Shown here: one piece after another, positions 1 through 6,495 of the stretch
Layout of the letters: each line of letters begins with the position of its first letter
How positions within the stretch are numbered: the stretch's first letter is position 1
From: DATBSK01 sp040902705
Lineage (GTDB): Bacteria; Actinomycetota; Acidimicrobiia; IMCC26256; PALSA-555
Length of the DNA: 14,398 bases
Direction of reading: 5' to 3'
Assembly (NCBI GenBank): GCA_040902705.1
Contig: JBBDWT010000194.1
Location: 1-14,398, forward strand
Position numbers and translations under genes: made by a program
The notes under the pieces: model-generated
The model's input: only the letters and a program-made list of their open reading frames with translations
Databases searched by the model: none
What the model was told of the DNA's origin: nothing

Positions 1-367
1 CGAAAGCGTTCCGCGTGGCCGGGTCGACGAACTCGTCCGGCCACGACGGCACGACCGACAGCACGTACGGAGCCGCAGGATTGTTGGCCATGCAGCTCTT
101 CATGATCGGGTACCCGTACTTATCGCAGTCCGCCTGCGTCCAGAGCTTCATGTAGCCCTGCCGGACCTCGTAGTGCTTCTTCTTCAGATCCCTGGTGAGC
201 TTGTCGGCGAGGTCCTCGACGTCGGATGGCACCTTGTTGTGGTCGCTCGGCTTGATGGAACGTCCCGCCAGCGCCGGCTGGCTCGGTGCGGCGGATGCCG
301 CCAGAGAAGCGGCAAGCAGCACCACCGACAGGAGCCCGAGCCCACCTCGTCCAACCGTCTGCCTCAT
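1..367 (-). CDS. Secreted protein of unknown function, 5' part only (continues beyond left edge)
   Basis: The reading frame starts at ATG 367 and stays open to base 1, so only the first 122 residues are present. A GGGGAGA Shine-Dalgarno sequence (minus strand) lies about 8 nt upstream of the ATG, which fixes the start. Residues 1-35 form a Sec-type signal peptide: a short basic stretch (MRQTVGRGG), a Leu/Val/Ala-rich core, and a likely cleavage after an Ala-rich segment near APSQPALA. The mature part has a basic, probably helical stretch (DLADKLTRDLKKKHYE) followed by a Cys/Pro/Trp-rich region containing ADCDKYGYPIMKSCMANNPA and PSWPDEFVDPAT. The two Cys could form a disulfide. I do not recognise the family with confidence and give no function. 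The product is probably exported and acts outside the membrane. Confidence 0.72.
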   Translation of the reverse strand, partial: MRQTVGRGGLGLLSVVLLAASLAASAAPSQPALAGRSIKPSDHNKVPSDVEDLADKLTRDLKKKHYEVRQGYMKLWTQADCDKYGYPIMKSCMANNPAAPYVLSVVPSWPDEFVDPATRNAF

Positions 368-858
368 GGCAGGAATCTCCCCGATCCGATCGTCAACCCG
401 GGCCAGAAACGGGGCGAACGCGGCTCGGTCCAGGCGCTCTTCGCTTCTGGCTTGCCCACCAGACCAGGCGCGCACTCCCTCGGACTAGGGCTCAATGACC
501 CAATTCATGAGAGGACGTCCCGGCTCAGCGGATCAGCGCTCGGTGACGAGGCGTTCGAACGTCATCACGCGACCGGAGCCGCGACGCCACCGACTCCTTC
601 TACGAGATGATCGTGCGAAGAGGTCGACGAGTTCCTCGTCGCCACGCCGGCGAGCTGACCTTCGAGGTTCCGGGGGTGGATCCCTACGCACCGACGTGTC
701 CCCACCTGCTCCTTGACCGTCGCTTGTCACCGAACTTGTCACCAGTGGAGCCCGACTCGGGCGTACTCCGTTGACGGAATGCCACCAGACGGAATCGCCG
801 CCGAGCTCAGTCGCACTCCAGCGACCTGGAGCGCGCCAGATGGACGCTTGTCAAGGCG
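368..858. other. Gene-poor stretch, no supported coding region
   Basis: Open frames here are short and have the composition of GC-rich shadow frames, with no recognisable domain or good ribosome site. The only structure I see is a direct repeat of cttgtcacc at 723-731 and 735-743, with a 12-bp period, about 120 bp before the tRNA fragment at 859. The repeat is of the size of integrase arm-type sites, but no integrase gene is present in the window. Confidence 0.5.
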
Positions 859-903
859 CTCATAACCCGAAGGTCGTGGGTTCAAATCCCACCCCCGCCA
901 CCA
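859..903 (+). other. 3' half of a CAU-anticodon tRNA, probable attachment-site remnant
   Basis: The 45 bases read as the 3' part of a tRNA. In order they are anticodon loop CT-CAT-AA (859-865), anticodon 3' stem CCCGA (866-870), variable loop AGGTC (871-875), T arm GTGGG-TTCAAAT-CCCAC (876-892, perfect 5-bp stem), acceptor 3' strand CCCCGCC (893-899), discriminator A and encoded CCA (901-903). The 5' half is missing: the five bases before the loop (AGGCG) do not pair with CCCGA, and no GGCGGGG acceptor strand or properly spaced D arm occurs upstream. It cannot be a working tRNA. A tRNA 3' end cut near the anticodon loop is the usual form of the far attachment site left by a tRNA-targeting integrative element. 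The parent tRNA (Met or Ile2 type, CAU) would lie outside this window. Confidence 0.8.
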
Positions 904-924
904 TCAAACCCAGGGTGATTCAGT

Positions 925-961
925 CGGTCTCTCGAGACCGGCCCTCTGCGTTGGCGGGCCG
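925..961 (+). terminator. Two short hairpins behind the tRNA fragment, possible old tRNA terminator
   Basis: CGGTCT-CTCG-AGACCG (925-940) is a perfect 6-bp stem with a tetraloop, 21 nt after the tRNA CCA. It is followed by CGGCCC (939-944) pairing with GGGCCG (956-961). There is no T-run, so it is not a canonical intrinsic terminator, though U-poor hairpins are common behind actinobacterial tRNA genes. A tandem 12-bp repeat beginning cttctaacg follows (963-974 and 975-986). Confidence 0.3.
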
Positions 962-1035
962 ACTTCTAACGGACCTTCTAACGAACTCCGGATGTTCTCG
1001 ATCAGTGTGCCTTGAGGTCCGTCGGCCGCCGCGTT

Positions 1036-1290
1036 CTAAGCGTCTGGTCCCGCATCAAGGAGTTCCACCTCAATCTCCTGTAGCCGATCGTCGACGGCAT
1101 GCACGTCAACCACGCGGGCCCGCACCGAGAGCCCAGCGTCCATCTCCGGACCGATCGCGCGCGCAGCATCTGCCTGCAGGTAACCGATTTGGCGGACACT
1201 CCACGACGGGTCCGGCGTCCGAAGATCGGTGGCGGGTGCAGCGCATGCGGCCAGCCCCTCAGCGTGAACGGTCGCGGTGGCTGCTCCTGA
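1036..1290 (-). pseudogene. Possible HIRAN-like domain fragment, 5' end lost
   Basis: On the minus strand an open frame ends at TAG (1038-1036) and reads VRQIGYLQADAARAIGP, then a short stretch ending DAGLSVRARVVDV, then LQEIEVELLDAGPDA at the C-terminus. The pattern 'VGYL..d.A..l.P.ldaG..v.A.Vv.v.......v.v.L' is that of the C-terminal half of small HIRAN-type domains, which bind DNA ends in helicases but also occur as free-standing proteins of unknown role. The frame stays open further upstream into the dehydrogenase stub without a start codon or ribosome site, and the expected first half of the domain is unrecognisable. I read it as a remnant in a scar region. The family assignment is inference from a few conserved positions. 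Confidence 0.38.
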
Positions 1291-1340
1291 GGAGGGCCAC
1301 CTGTCGTCGGGACGACGCCTGATTGAGCGCCGCGCGCGGG

Positions 1341-1474
1341 ATGTCAGGAGTGACGGTGAGTGACGTACGAGTCGGCGTGCTCGGTGCGGGTGTGATGGGG
1401 AGCGGCATCGCGCAGGTGATGGCGACCGCCGGCTACTCGACGGTGTGCGTCGACGTCGATGCTGAGATCCTCGG
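1341..1474 (+). pseudogene. 3-hydroxyacyl-CoA dehydrogenase, N-terminal stub
   Basis: From ATG 1341 the frame reads MSGVTVSDVRVGVLGAGVMG and continues with SGIAQVMATAGYSTVCVDVD up to about residue 43. This is the first beta-alpha-beta unit of the NAD-binding Rossmann fold of 3-hydroxybutyryl/3-hydroxyacyl-CoA dehydrogenases, with the GxGxMG dinucleotide motif (GAGVMGSGIAQ) and the acidic residues at the end of strand 2 (CVDVD). The intact enzyme is about 285 residues. Here the homology stops near 1470, exactly where the antisense DUF1059 gene ends, and the frame then runs on in non-homologous sequence to a stop at 1653-1655. It is a truncated, non-functional copy. GTG 1350 is an alternative start. 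Confidence 0.75.
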
Positions 1475-1711
1475 TCAGTCCTCGGGGAGTGCGGCGAAGT
1501 CCTTCTTGGCCGCGCGGTACCAGCCCATCCCTGAGACCGGGCGCTTCCAACGCCCCTTCATCTCCTTGTGGGCGGGCACGTGCTCGGTGTCACCACCGGT
1601 GACCATCTCCTTGAGATGCCGGTCTTGCGCCTGGATGACCTCGTCGGCGGTCTGACCTTGGTGTCGGTGGTCGCATGGCCCACCGAGCTGCTTGCACGTC
1701 ATCGTCTTCAT
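1475..1711 (-). CDS. DUF1059 family small protein
   Basis: A 78-residue protein starting MKTMTCKQLGGPCD and ending GMGWYRAAKKDFAALPED. These are hallmark stretches of the DUF1059 family: the N-terminal TMTCKQLGGPCD with paired Cys, the central TADEVIQAQDRHLKEMV helix, and the conserved WYRAAKKDFAALPED tail. The length is normal for the family, whose function is unknown. I choose ATG 1711 because AGGTGA, a perfect match to anti-Shine-Dalgarno, lies 5 nt upstream (1717-1722, minus strand); ATG 1720 is possible but has no such site. It is transcribed divergently from the TetR gene at 1778, and the 66-bp gap contains the probable operators, so it is the likely target of that repressor. Its stop abuts the truncated dehydrogenase, so the old right-hand neighbour was lost. 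Confidence 0.85.
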   Translation of the reverse strand: MKTMTCKQLGGPCDHRHQGQTADEVIQAQDRHLKEMVTGGDTEHVPAHKEMKGRWKRPVSGMGWYRAAKKDFAALPED

Positions 1712-1737
1712 CGGCATCACCTGACTGTCAGCAGAAC

Positions 1738-1775
1738 GAGAGTGGCCCTCTCATATTGAGAGTGGTACTATCACT
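1738..1775. promoter_or_regulatory. Operator-like inverted repeats between the DUF1059 and tetR genes
   Basis: Three overlapping symmetric elements occur: GAGAG-TGGCC-CTCTC (1738-1752), the perfect CTCTCA-TAT-TGAGAG (1748-1762), and AGTGGTACTATCACT (1761-1775), symmetric apart from one G-T pair. GAGAGTGG also repeats directly at 1738 and 1758, an offset of 20 bp or two helical turns. The last palindrome covers the likely -10 box of the tetR gene. This is the usual arrangement for TetR autorepression and repression of a divergent neighbour. Which element is bound is not known. Confidence 0.62.
1766..1771 (+). promoter_or_regulatory. -10 box of a probable leaderless tetR transcript
   Basis: TACTAT fits the actinobacterial TANNNT -10 pattern and lies 6 nt before GTG 1778, which places the transcription start at or next to the start codon. 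No Shine-Dalgarno sequence precedes that GTG. A convincing -35 box is not seen. Confidence 0.5.
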
Positions 1776-1777
1776 AC

Positions 1778-2422
1778 GTGCCGGATGATGTCAAGCGCGA
1801 CCGGCCCACCCCAGGGGGGCGTGAGCAGGCTCGCACCCGGCTCGCTCGACGAGCCGTCGTCGCCACGGCCCGAGCGCTGTTCCTCGAGCGCGGGTACGCG
1901 GCAACGACCATCGAGGCAATCAGCAACTCCGCCGACGTCCCGCCCGCGACCGTCTATCGGCTCTTCGCCTCGAAGCTCGGCATCCTCAAGGCGCTCCTCG
2001 ACACGTCGATCGCCGGCGACGACCAGCCGCTCACCGTCCAAGAACGCCCGACCGTTGCTCGGCTCTTCGAGGAGCCAGACCCGGTCCAGGCCCTCACCGG
2101 TTTCGCTGGCGTCACGACCGCGATCAACCAGCGGACCAGTGACGTCTACCGAGCGCTCGTGAGCGCTGCCGGGTCCGACCCCGCTGCAGCCGAGCTCCTC
2201 GACGAGATGCAACAACAGCGCAACAGAGGGCAGAGCCAGATCGTGCATGCCGTGGCTCGCAGCGGATCACTCCGCGAAGGCCTGCAGGAGGACGACGCGG
2301 TCGACCTGATCCACGCGCTCATGTCTCCGGAGGTCTACCGACTCCTCGTCGTCGACCGGAGCTGGCCTCCCGAGAGATACCAGCAGTGGCTTTCCACCAC
2401 CCTCGTCCAGCAGCTGACTTGA
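1778..2422 (+). CDS. TetR/AcrR family transcriptional regulator
   Basis: A 214-residue protein, normal for the family, starting at GTG 1778. Residues ~18-65 are the DNA-binding domain: RLARRAVVATARALFLERGY (helix 1), TTIEAISNSADVPPATVYRL (helix-turn-helix) and FASKLGILKALLD (helix 4). The C-terminal ~145 residues are the variable ligand-binding and dimerisation domain, ending with PEVYRLLVVDRSWPPERYQQ, a pattern common in a large actinobacterial subgroup. The N-terminus before the fold is basic (KRDRPTPGGREQARTR). The gene has no Shine-Dalgarno sequence and is probably leaderless. It is divergent from the DUF1059 gene and shares with it a short region rich in inverted repeats, so autorepression and control of the DUF1059 gene is the likely role. 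The ligand cannot be inferred. Confidence 0.9.
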   Translation: MPDDVKRDRPTPGGREQARTRLARRAVVATARALFLERGYAATTIEAISNSADVPPATVYRLFASKLGILKALLDTSIAGDDQPLTVQERPTVARLFEEPDPVQALTGFAGVTTAINQRTSDVYRALVSAAGSDPAAAELLDEMQQQRNRGQSQIVHAVARSGSLREGLQEDDAVDLIHALMSPEVYRLLVVDRSWPPERYQQWLSTTLVQQLT

Positions 2423-2519
2423 CCGCACGCCTGGCCGACGTCCGCGAGCTCTGACGCTGCCGCGCAGCCGGTGAAGCACACGACCACGTGGATCGCAGCG
2501 GGCCCGGCGGTCACGTGGC

Positions 2520-2525
2520 TACCCT
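2520..2525 (+). promoter_or_regulatory. -10 box of a probable leaderless transcript
   Basis: TACCCT (TANNNT) lies 6 nt before ATG 2532, with no ribosome-binding site in front of that ATG. The layout matches that seen before 1778 and 13684. Confidence 0.35.
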
Positions 2526-2531
2526 GCCGTG

Positions 2532-3152
2532 ATGCCGGTATCCGGTCTTACCCGACGGCGCGCACGTCTTCGTGCGTTCGCAGTGATGCTGCTGATCGTC
2601 GCGCTCGCGACGGTCGCGGGATCGGCGACGGCCTGGGGGAAGGAGCCCAGGACACGGAAGGCCGAGGTCCTGTTCGTCCTGGAAGGACAACAGGCATGGA
2701 CCGAGACCTCGAACGACGGCGAGCTCGAGCTGACGATCGCCGGCATCGACCCGGCGGCCCTGTTCTTCAGCGACCGCCCGGCGCGGAACGCGGGGACGAT
2801 CCTCTCGTCCGAGCTGTTCGAGGGTTGGGATGCGCTCGACTTCGAGGAGGATCCGCCCAACGCGGCCATCGTCATGCAGGAAGGACCCGCGGGCCGGCGA
2901 CCGACCGCCGTCGAGCTCGGCTCGCCGCGGTACGACGCCGCCGCTGCGACCGTCACCCTCCCGTTGTCGGCACTGAACGGCCAGGAGTCGTCGTGGCTCC
3001 GTGCGCTGACCGAGGATCGTGCCGCGACGCACGGCACCATCGACCTCTTCATCGACACGTCGCCGATCGACCTCAAGTTCGTGAACGACAGCACCACCGG
3101 CCTGTGCGTCCTCGTGTTCCAACCTCCGCCCGACGCCAAGCCCTGCAAGTGA
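2532..3152 (+). CDS. Secreted protein of unknown function
   Basis: A 206-residue protein beginning MPVSGLTRRRARLRAF. Residues 1-36 are a clear Sec signal peptide: an Arg-rich n-region, core AVMLLIVALATVAGSATA, and probable cleavage after ATA before WGKEP. No lipobox Cys is present. The mature part is acidic and looks beta-rich, with alternating stretches such as AEVLFVLEGQQAWTE and ELELTIAGIDP, and ends with two Cys (GLCVLVFQPPPDAKPC) that may form a disulfide. I do not recognise a family. It lies 109 bp behind the tetR gene on the same strand, with its own probable leaderless start (ATG 2532; GTG 2529 is in frame just before it), so it is likely an independent unit. Confidence 0.75.
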   Translation: MPVSGLTRRRARLRAFAVMLLIVALATVAGSATAWGKEPRTRKAEVLFVLEGQQAWTETSNDGELELTIAGIDPAALFFSDRPARNAGTILSSELFEGWDALDFEEDPPNAAIVMQEGPAGRRPTAVELGSPRYDAAAATVTLPLSALNGQESSWLRALTEDRAATHGTIDLFIDTSPIDLKFVNDSTTGLCVLVFQPPPDAKPCK

Positions 3153-3318
3153 CGAGCGACGGGGGTACCGCGACCACCGCGACGTCCTCGTTCCTGGCCG
3201 GTTCGCCGGGGCGTCGGTCGTCGAGAGACCGGATCGCTCATGACGACGTTGTCCCCGTGCGGCCGACCGGCTCGCGGGGTAGACACGGCAGCGAGATCGT
3301 CGAGCGCAGGAGCGTCGA

Positions 3319-4260
3319 ATGCCCCCCACGGCGACCGAACGATGGCCTGCCATCCCGTGGTCCGAATGGGAGGACTCTCGCGACACCCTGCACCTCTGCA
3401 CGCAGGTGATCGGGAAGGTGCGGCTCGCCAACGAGCCGCTCGCCAACCACTGGTGGAACGTCCCGCTCTACCTGTCGGCGCGGGGCTTGACCACGTCGTT
3501 GATGCCGCACCCCAGCGGTCCGCCGTTCCAGATCGACTTCGACTTCCTCGCCCATCGCCTCGACGTCACCACCGTGCACGGCGACCAGCGGTCGGTCCCG
3601 CTCGAGGCGCGCCCGGTCGCCGACTTCTACGACGACGTCATGCGAGTGCTCGACGAGCTCGAGGTGACCACCACGATCTGGCCCGTCCCGGTCGAGATCC
3701 CCGACGCCATCCCGTTCGCGGACGACCGTTCGCACGCGAGCTACGACCCGGATGCCGTGCGGCGCTTCTGGCTCGCGCTCGTCGCCATGGAAGGGGTCCT
3801 CAAGCGCTTCCGCACCCGATTCGTGGGCAAGGCCAGCCCCATCCACTACTTCTGGGGTGCCATCGACCTCGCCCACACCCGCTTCTCGGGCCGGGCCGCG
3901 CCACCGCACCCCGGGGGCGCACCCAACTGCGGTCCCCACGTCATGTGGGAGGCCTACTCCCACGAGGTCAGCAGCTGCGGCTACTGGCCGGGCGGGCCCG
4001 GGGCCGAAGGTGTCTTCTACGCCTACGCATATCCGGAACCGCCCGGCCACCGCGACGTCACGGTCGCGCCCGCCGGCGCGCGCTGGGACGACGAGCTGAG
4101 CGAGTTCGTGCTGCCCTACGAGCTCGTGCGCACCGCCGCCGACCCCGACCGGCTGCTGCTCGAGTTCTTCCAGAGCACGTACGAGGCAGCCGCCGACAGC
4201 GGCGGCTGGGACCGCGCCGCCCTCGAGCGGCCGAACGGGAACCACGGAGGAGGAACTTGA
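3319..4260 (+). CDS. DUF5996 family protein
   Basis: A 313-residue cytoplasmic protein with no signal peptide. It starts at ATG 3319 with a GGAG ribosome site (in gcaggagcg) about 6 nt upstream. Family hallmarks are WPAIPWSEWEDSRDTLHLCT at residues ~9-28, NHWWNVPLYLSARGLTTS (~43-60), the FQIDFDFLAHRL strand, a central FWGAIDLAHTRFSGR, and a C-terminal PGGPGAEGVFYAYAYPEPPG followed by FVLPYELVRTAADPDRLLLEFFQSTY. Length and motif order match the full family, so the gene is intact. The function of DUF5996 is not established. The central invariant His, Trp and Arg positions suggest a binding pocket, but this is inference. The 166-bp gap before it holds no obvious promoter. Confidence 0.88.
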   Translation: MPPTATERWPAIPWSEWEDSRDTLHLCTQVIGKVRLANEPLANHWWNVPLYLSARGLTTSLMPHPSGPPFQIDFDFLAHRLDVTTVHGDQRSVPLEARPVADFYDDVMRVLDELEVTTTIWPVPVEIPDAIPFADDRSHASYDPDAVRRFWLALVAMEGVLKRFRTRFVGKASPIHYFWGAIDLAHTRFSGRAAPPHPGGAPNCGPHVMWEAYSHEVSSCGYWPGGPGAEGVFYAYAYPEPPGHRDVTVAPAGARWDDELSEFVLPYELVRTAADPDRLLLEFFQSTYEAAADSGGWDRAALERPNGNHGGGT

Positions 4261-4409
4261 ACTCGTCAGGCTCGGTGACCGGGAGGCTGCCCGCGTCGTC
4301 TGCGAGCTGAGCGAGGAGGCCGCGGGTGGCGCGCGGGGCAACGACACCTCATGGAATGACTCTCCGACCCAGGACCACTCGAAGCACCTCGAGCGGTCTC
4401 GGTGGACGG

Positions 4410-4496
4410 TTCTCACGCGGGCAACGTGATTGACGACCGCGTCCATGTCGAAGACCAGCGCCTCAGGGGGGCGTCAACTCGCGATCGCGTGGTCAT
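4410..4496 (-). pseudogene. HAD-superfamily phosphatase stub, frameshifted and truncated
   Basis: ATG 4496 overlaps the pyruvate kinase stop (TGA 4495-4493) as ATGA, the classic coupled start. From it the frame reads MTTRSRVDAP. At a run of six C (G on the plus strand, 4466-4471) the homology switches frame and continues PPEALVFDMDAVVNHVARV. This is motif I of haloacid dehalogenase-type hydrolases (usually LVFDMDGVVTDTA), the nucleophile strand of beta-phosphoglucomutase and trehalose-phosphatase-like enzymes. ATG 4496 and the Met of DMD are 50 bases apart, so loss of one C from the run explains the break. After about 20 residues the similarity fades near 4410, and the remaining ~200 residues of the enzyme are absent. 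The Gly normally after DMD is Ala. It is a dead remnant of a gene once co-translated with the kinase. Confidence 0.6.
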
Positions 4497-6382
4497 CGCC
4501 GCTCAACCGCCCCGAGATCGTGGTCCCATGCCCGTAAGCGGCGGAGCAGCGACTGCTTCTTGTGCTGGTGATCGCGCATCCGGCGATTGATGTCGAGCAA
4601 CGTCGCGATGGCCGCGACGATGTACGGACCCTTGTTCAACATGATGCATTCCGCTCGCGCGCCGAGGGCGGCGTCGGTCACCTCTGCTCGCGACGGCCGC
4701 CCCGTGCGGGCCAGCTGGTCGAGGACCTGAGTCGCCCAGATCACCGGCACATGCGCCGCCTCGCACAACCACAAGATCTCCTCTTGCACCTCGGCCATGC
4801 GCTCATACCCCGCCTCCACGGCGAGGTCGCCGCGGGCGATCATCACCCCGATGCGCTCGGAGCGCATGGCCGCCAGCAACACGTCTGGCAGCCGCTCGAA
4901 CCCGGCCACGGTCTCGATCTTCAGGACGAGGCCGACCTCGTCGACTCCCAAGGCCGCCACGCGCTCCTGCACCAGCTCGACATCGGCGGCGCTGCGCACG
5001 AACGAGACGTCGATGATGTCGGCCAGCTCGACGGCGGTCGCGAGGTCCGCCTCGTCCTGCGCCGTCAACGCAGGGATGGGCAGCTCGGTGTCGGGCAGAT
5101 TGATGCCCTTCGCGCCCTGCAACCGAGCCCCGCCAGGGCGGGCGTCGACGACCTCCAACGCCAGCTCGTCCGCGCCGCATTCCGTGACGACCGCGCCGAG
5201 CTTGCCGTCGTCGAACACCACCCGATGCCCCACTCGAGCGTGATCGAACACTTCGGGCAACGTGCACGACACCCGCAGGTCCCCGGCGGCGACACTCTCG
5301 GGCTCATCGGGGAGGCGCGTGAGGATCAGCTCGTCACCCACGCGGATCCTGACGGCGGTCTTCAATCGCGGAAGTGATCCGATGGTGGCCGCCACGCGCG
5401 CGCCTTCGGCGGGGAGCTCCAACTCGAGGCCCGCCTCGAAGTACGTCGTCTTCCCGACATCCACGAGCGCACCATTCGGGCGCACTTCGACGACGAACAG
5501 TCGACGCCGGGCGTTGCGTGCGTCTCGCAACCGGATCACGTCACCTGCATGACAGCACGACAGCGCGCCCTCCGGGACGACCGGCACTTCGGTGACGCCC
5601 GGTTGCGCTGATTCCTTCGACGAGCCGTTCTGCAGCCACACCCGAGCCGGAGTCAGCACGACCCCGCGACGGTCGCGGTCGGGGGCGATCCGAACGACGC
5701 GCGGACCGAGCGGAAGGGGCCCGGTGCGCAGCTTGGGGCCGGCCAGGTCCATCGCGATGCGACAGGCGCGACCCTGGGCTGTTGCCGCGGCGTGGATGTG
5801 TTCGGCCATCGCCCGCCACGCCGCCGGCGTGTCATGCGCGCAGTTGATCCTGGCGATGTCCATCCCTGCCCGCACCAGCTCGGCTGCCACGTCGGGACGA
5901 TCGGCCGCGTCGGACGGCATCGTCACCATGATCCGCGTGGCTCGATCGCTCGCCAGGGGTCCGAGCAGACGATCGGCATTGCGCTCCAGGGACAGCGAGT
6001 GGGCCTCCACCGACGCAGGCAGGCGAGAGGGGCAGCCGCCACCGTTGAGGCATCGGAGAACGCTGATCACGGCATCGAGTGACCCCATGACATGAGCCTC
6101 GGACCGGCCCAGCGACGACAGGCCCAACCGCGCGAGGTCTTCCTGGATGCTGCGGAGGTCGAGGCGACGCAATGCCACGTAGTGCACGAGGTTCCGGGCG
6201 CTGGCGCGGTGCGACGGCCGGACCTCGGCGAGCGCGTGCCGGAACTCGTGCTCGGTCTTCACGCAATGAGCACGCAGCTCCTCAACTTCCTCCAAGAGCG
6301 ATCTCAGGTGCTCGTCCGCCCGACACACACGTGTCGTGCCATCTGGACTCGTGCAACATGACACTCCTCGACTCCGCGTCAT
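4493..6382 (-). CDS. Pyruvate-kinase family protein with N-terminal helical domain
   Basis: 629 residues if read from ATG 6382; the exact start is uncertain because no good ribosome site precedes it, and in-frame GTG codons follow within 20 codons. Residues ~24-115 are a helical domain with the signature NLVHYVALRRLDLRSIQEDL and LGLSSLGRSEAHVM, found at the front of some atypical bacterial pyruvate kinases. The barrel follows: GMDIARINCAHD (173-184), MDLAGPKLRTG (211-221), a B domain of about 200 residues, roughly twice the usual size, KGINLPD (425), DVSFVRS (458), catalytic Lys in KIE (488-490), metal-binding Glu there and Asp in ARGDLAVE (516-523), WATQVLDQL (549-557) and MLNKGP (581-586). 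The last replaces the usual MLSGETA, and NFSHG is NCAHD, losing a Ser that helps bind K+. The C-terminal regulatory domain is missing. Phosphoenolpyruvate/pyruvate chemistry is likely but not certain. Confidence 0.85.
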   Translation of the reverse strand: MTRSRGVSCCTSPDGTTRVCRADEHLRSLLEEVEELRAHCVKTEHEFRHALAEVRPSHRASARNLVHYVALRRLDLRSIQEDLARLGLSSLGRSEAHVMGSLDAVISVLRCLNGGGCPSRLPASVEAHSLSLERNADRLLGPLASDRATRIMVTMPSDAADRPDVAAELVRAGMDIARINCAHDTPAAWRAMAEHIHAAATAQGRACRIAMDLAGPKLRTGPLPLGPRVVRIAPDRDRRGVVLTPARVWLQNGSSKESAQPGVTEVPVVPEGALSCCHAGDVIRLRDARNARRRLFVVEVRPNGALVDVGKTTYFEAGLELELPAEGARVAATIGSLPRLKTAVRIRVGDELILTRLPDEPESVAAGDLRVSCTLPEVFDHARVGHRVVFDDGKLGAVVTECGADELALEVVDARPGGARLQGAKGINLPDTELPIPALTAQDEADLATAVELADIIDVSFVRSAADVELVQERVAALGVDEVGLVLKIETVAGFERLPDVLLAAMRSERIGVMIARGDLAVEAGYERMAEVQEEILWLCEAAHVPVIWATQVLDQLARTGRPSRAEVTDAALGARAECIMLNKGPYIVAAIATLLDINRRMRDHQHKKQSLLRRLRAWDHDLGAVERR

Positions 6383-6495
6383 CGCGTCTGATGCTAAGGA
6401 CCGGTAACTGAAGGCCCGGCATACACGCGGTGAAATCAAGGCCCACCCGAGGAGCTCGACCAAGCGGACGAGCGGGGACGCGTCGAGAGTCGCGG

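Noticed and set aside
780..903. A complete tRNA using gagctcagt at 803-812 as D arm
   Set aside because: The D loop would be about 20 nt, the anticodon stem does not pair and the acceptor 5' strand is missing.
771..1322. A 183-codon plus-strand frame across the tRNA fragment
   Set aside because: The segment NPKVVGSNPTPAT is the well-known false translation of a tRNA T arm and acceptor end. The rest has no homology.
2471..3446. Long open frames on both strands overlapping the secreted protein at 2532
   Set aside because: They are Arg/Gly-rich shadow translations. Only the 2532 frame has a signal peptide and ordinary composition.
3238..4446. A 402-codon minus-strand frame opposite the DUF5996 gene
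   Set aside because: It has low-complexity composition. Only its first ~15 codons (LVFDMDAVV) are meaningful, and these belong to the HAD remnant.
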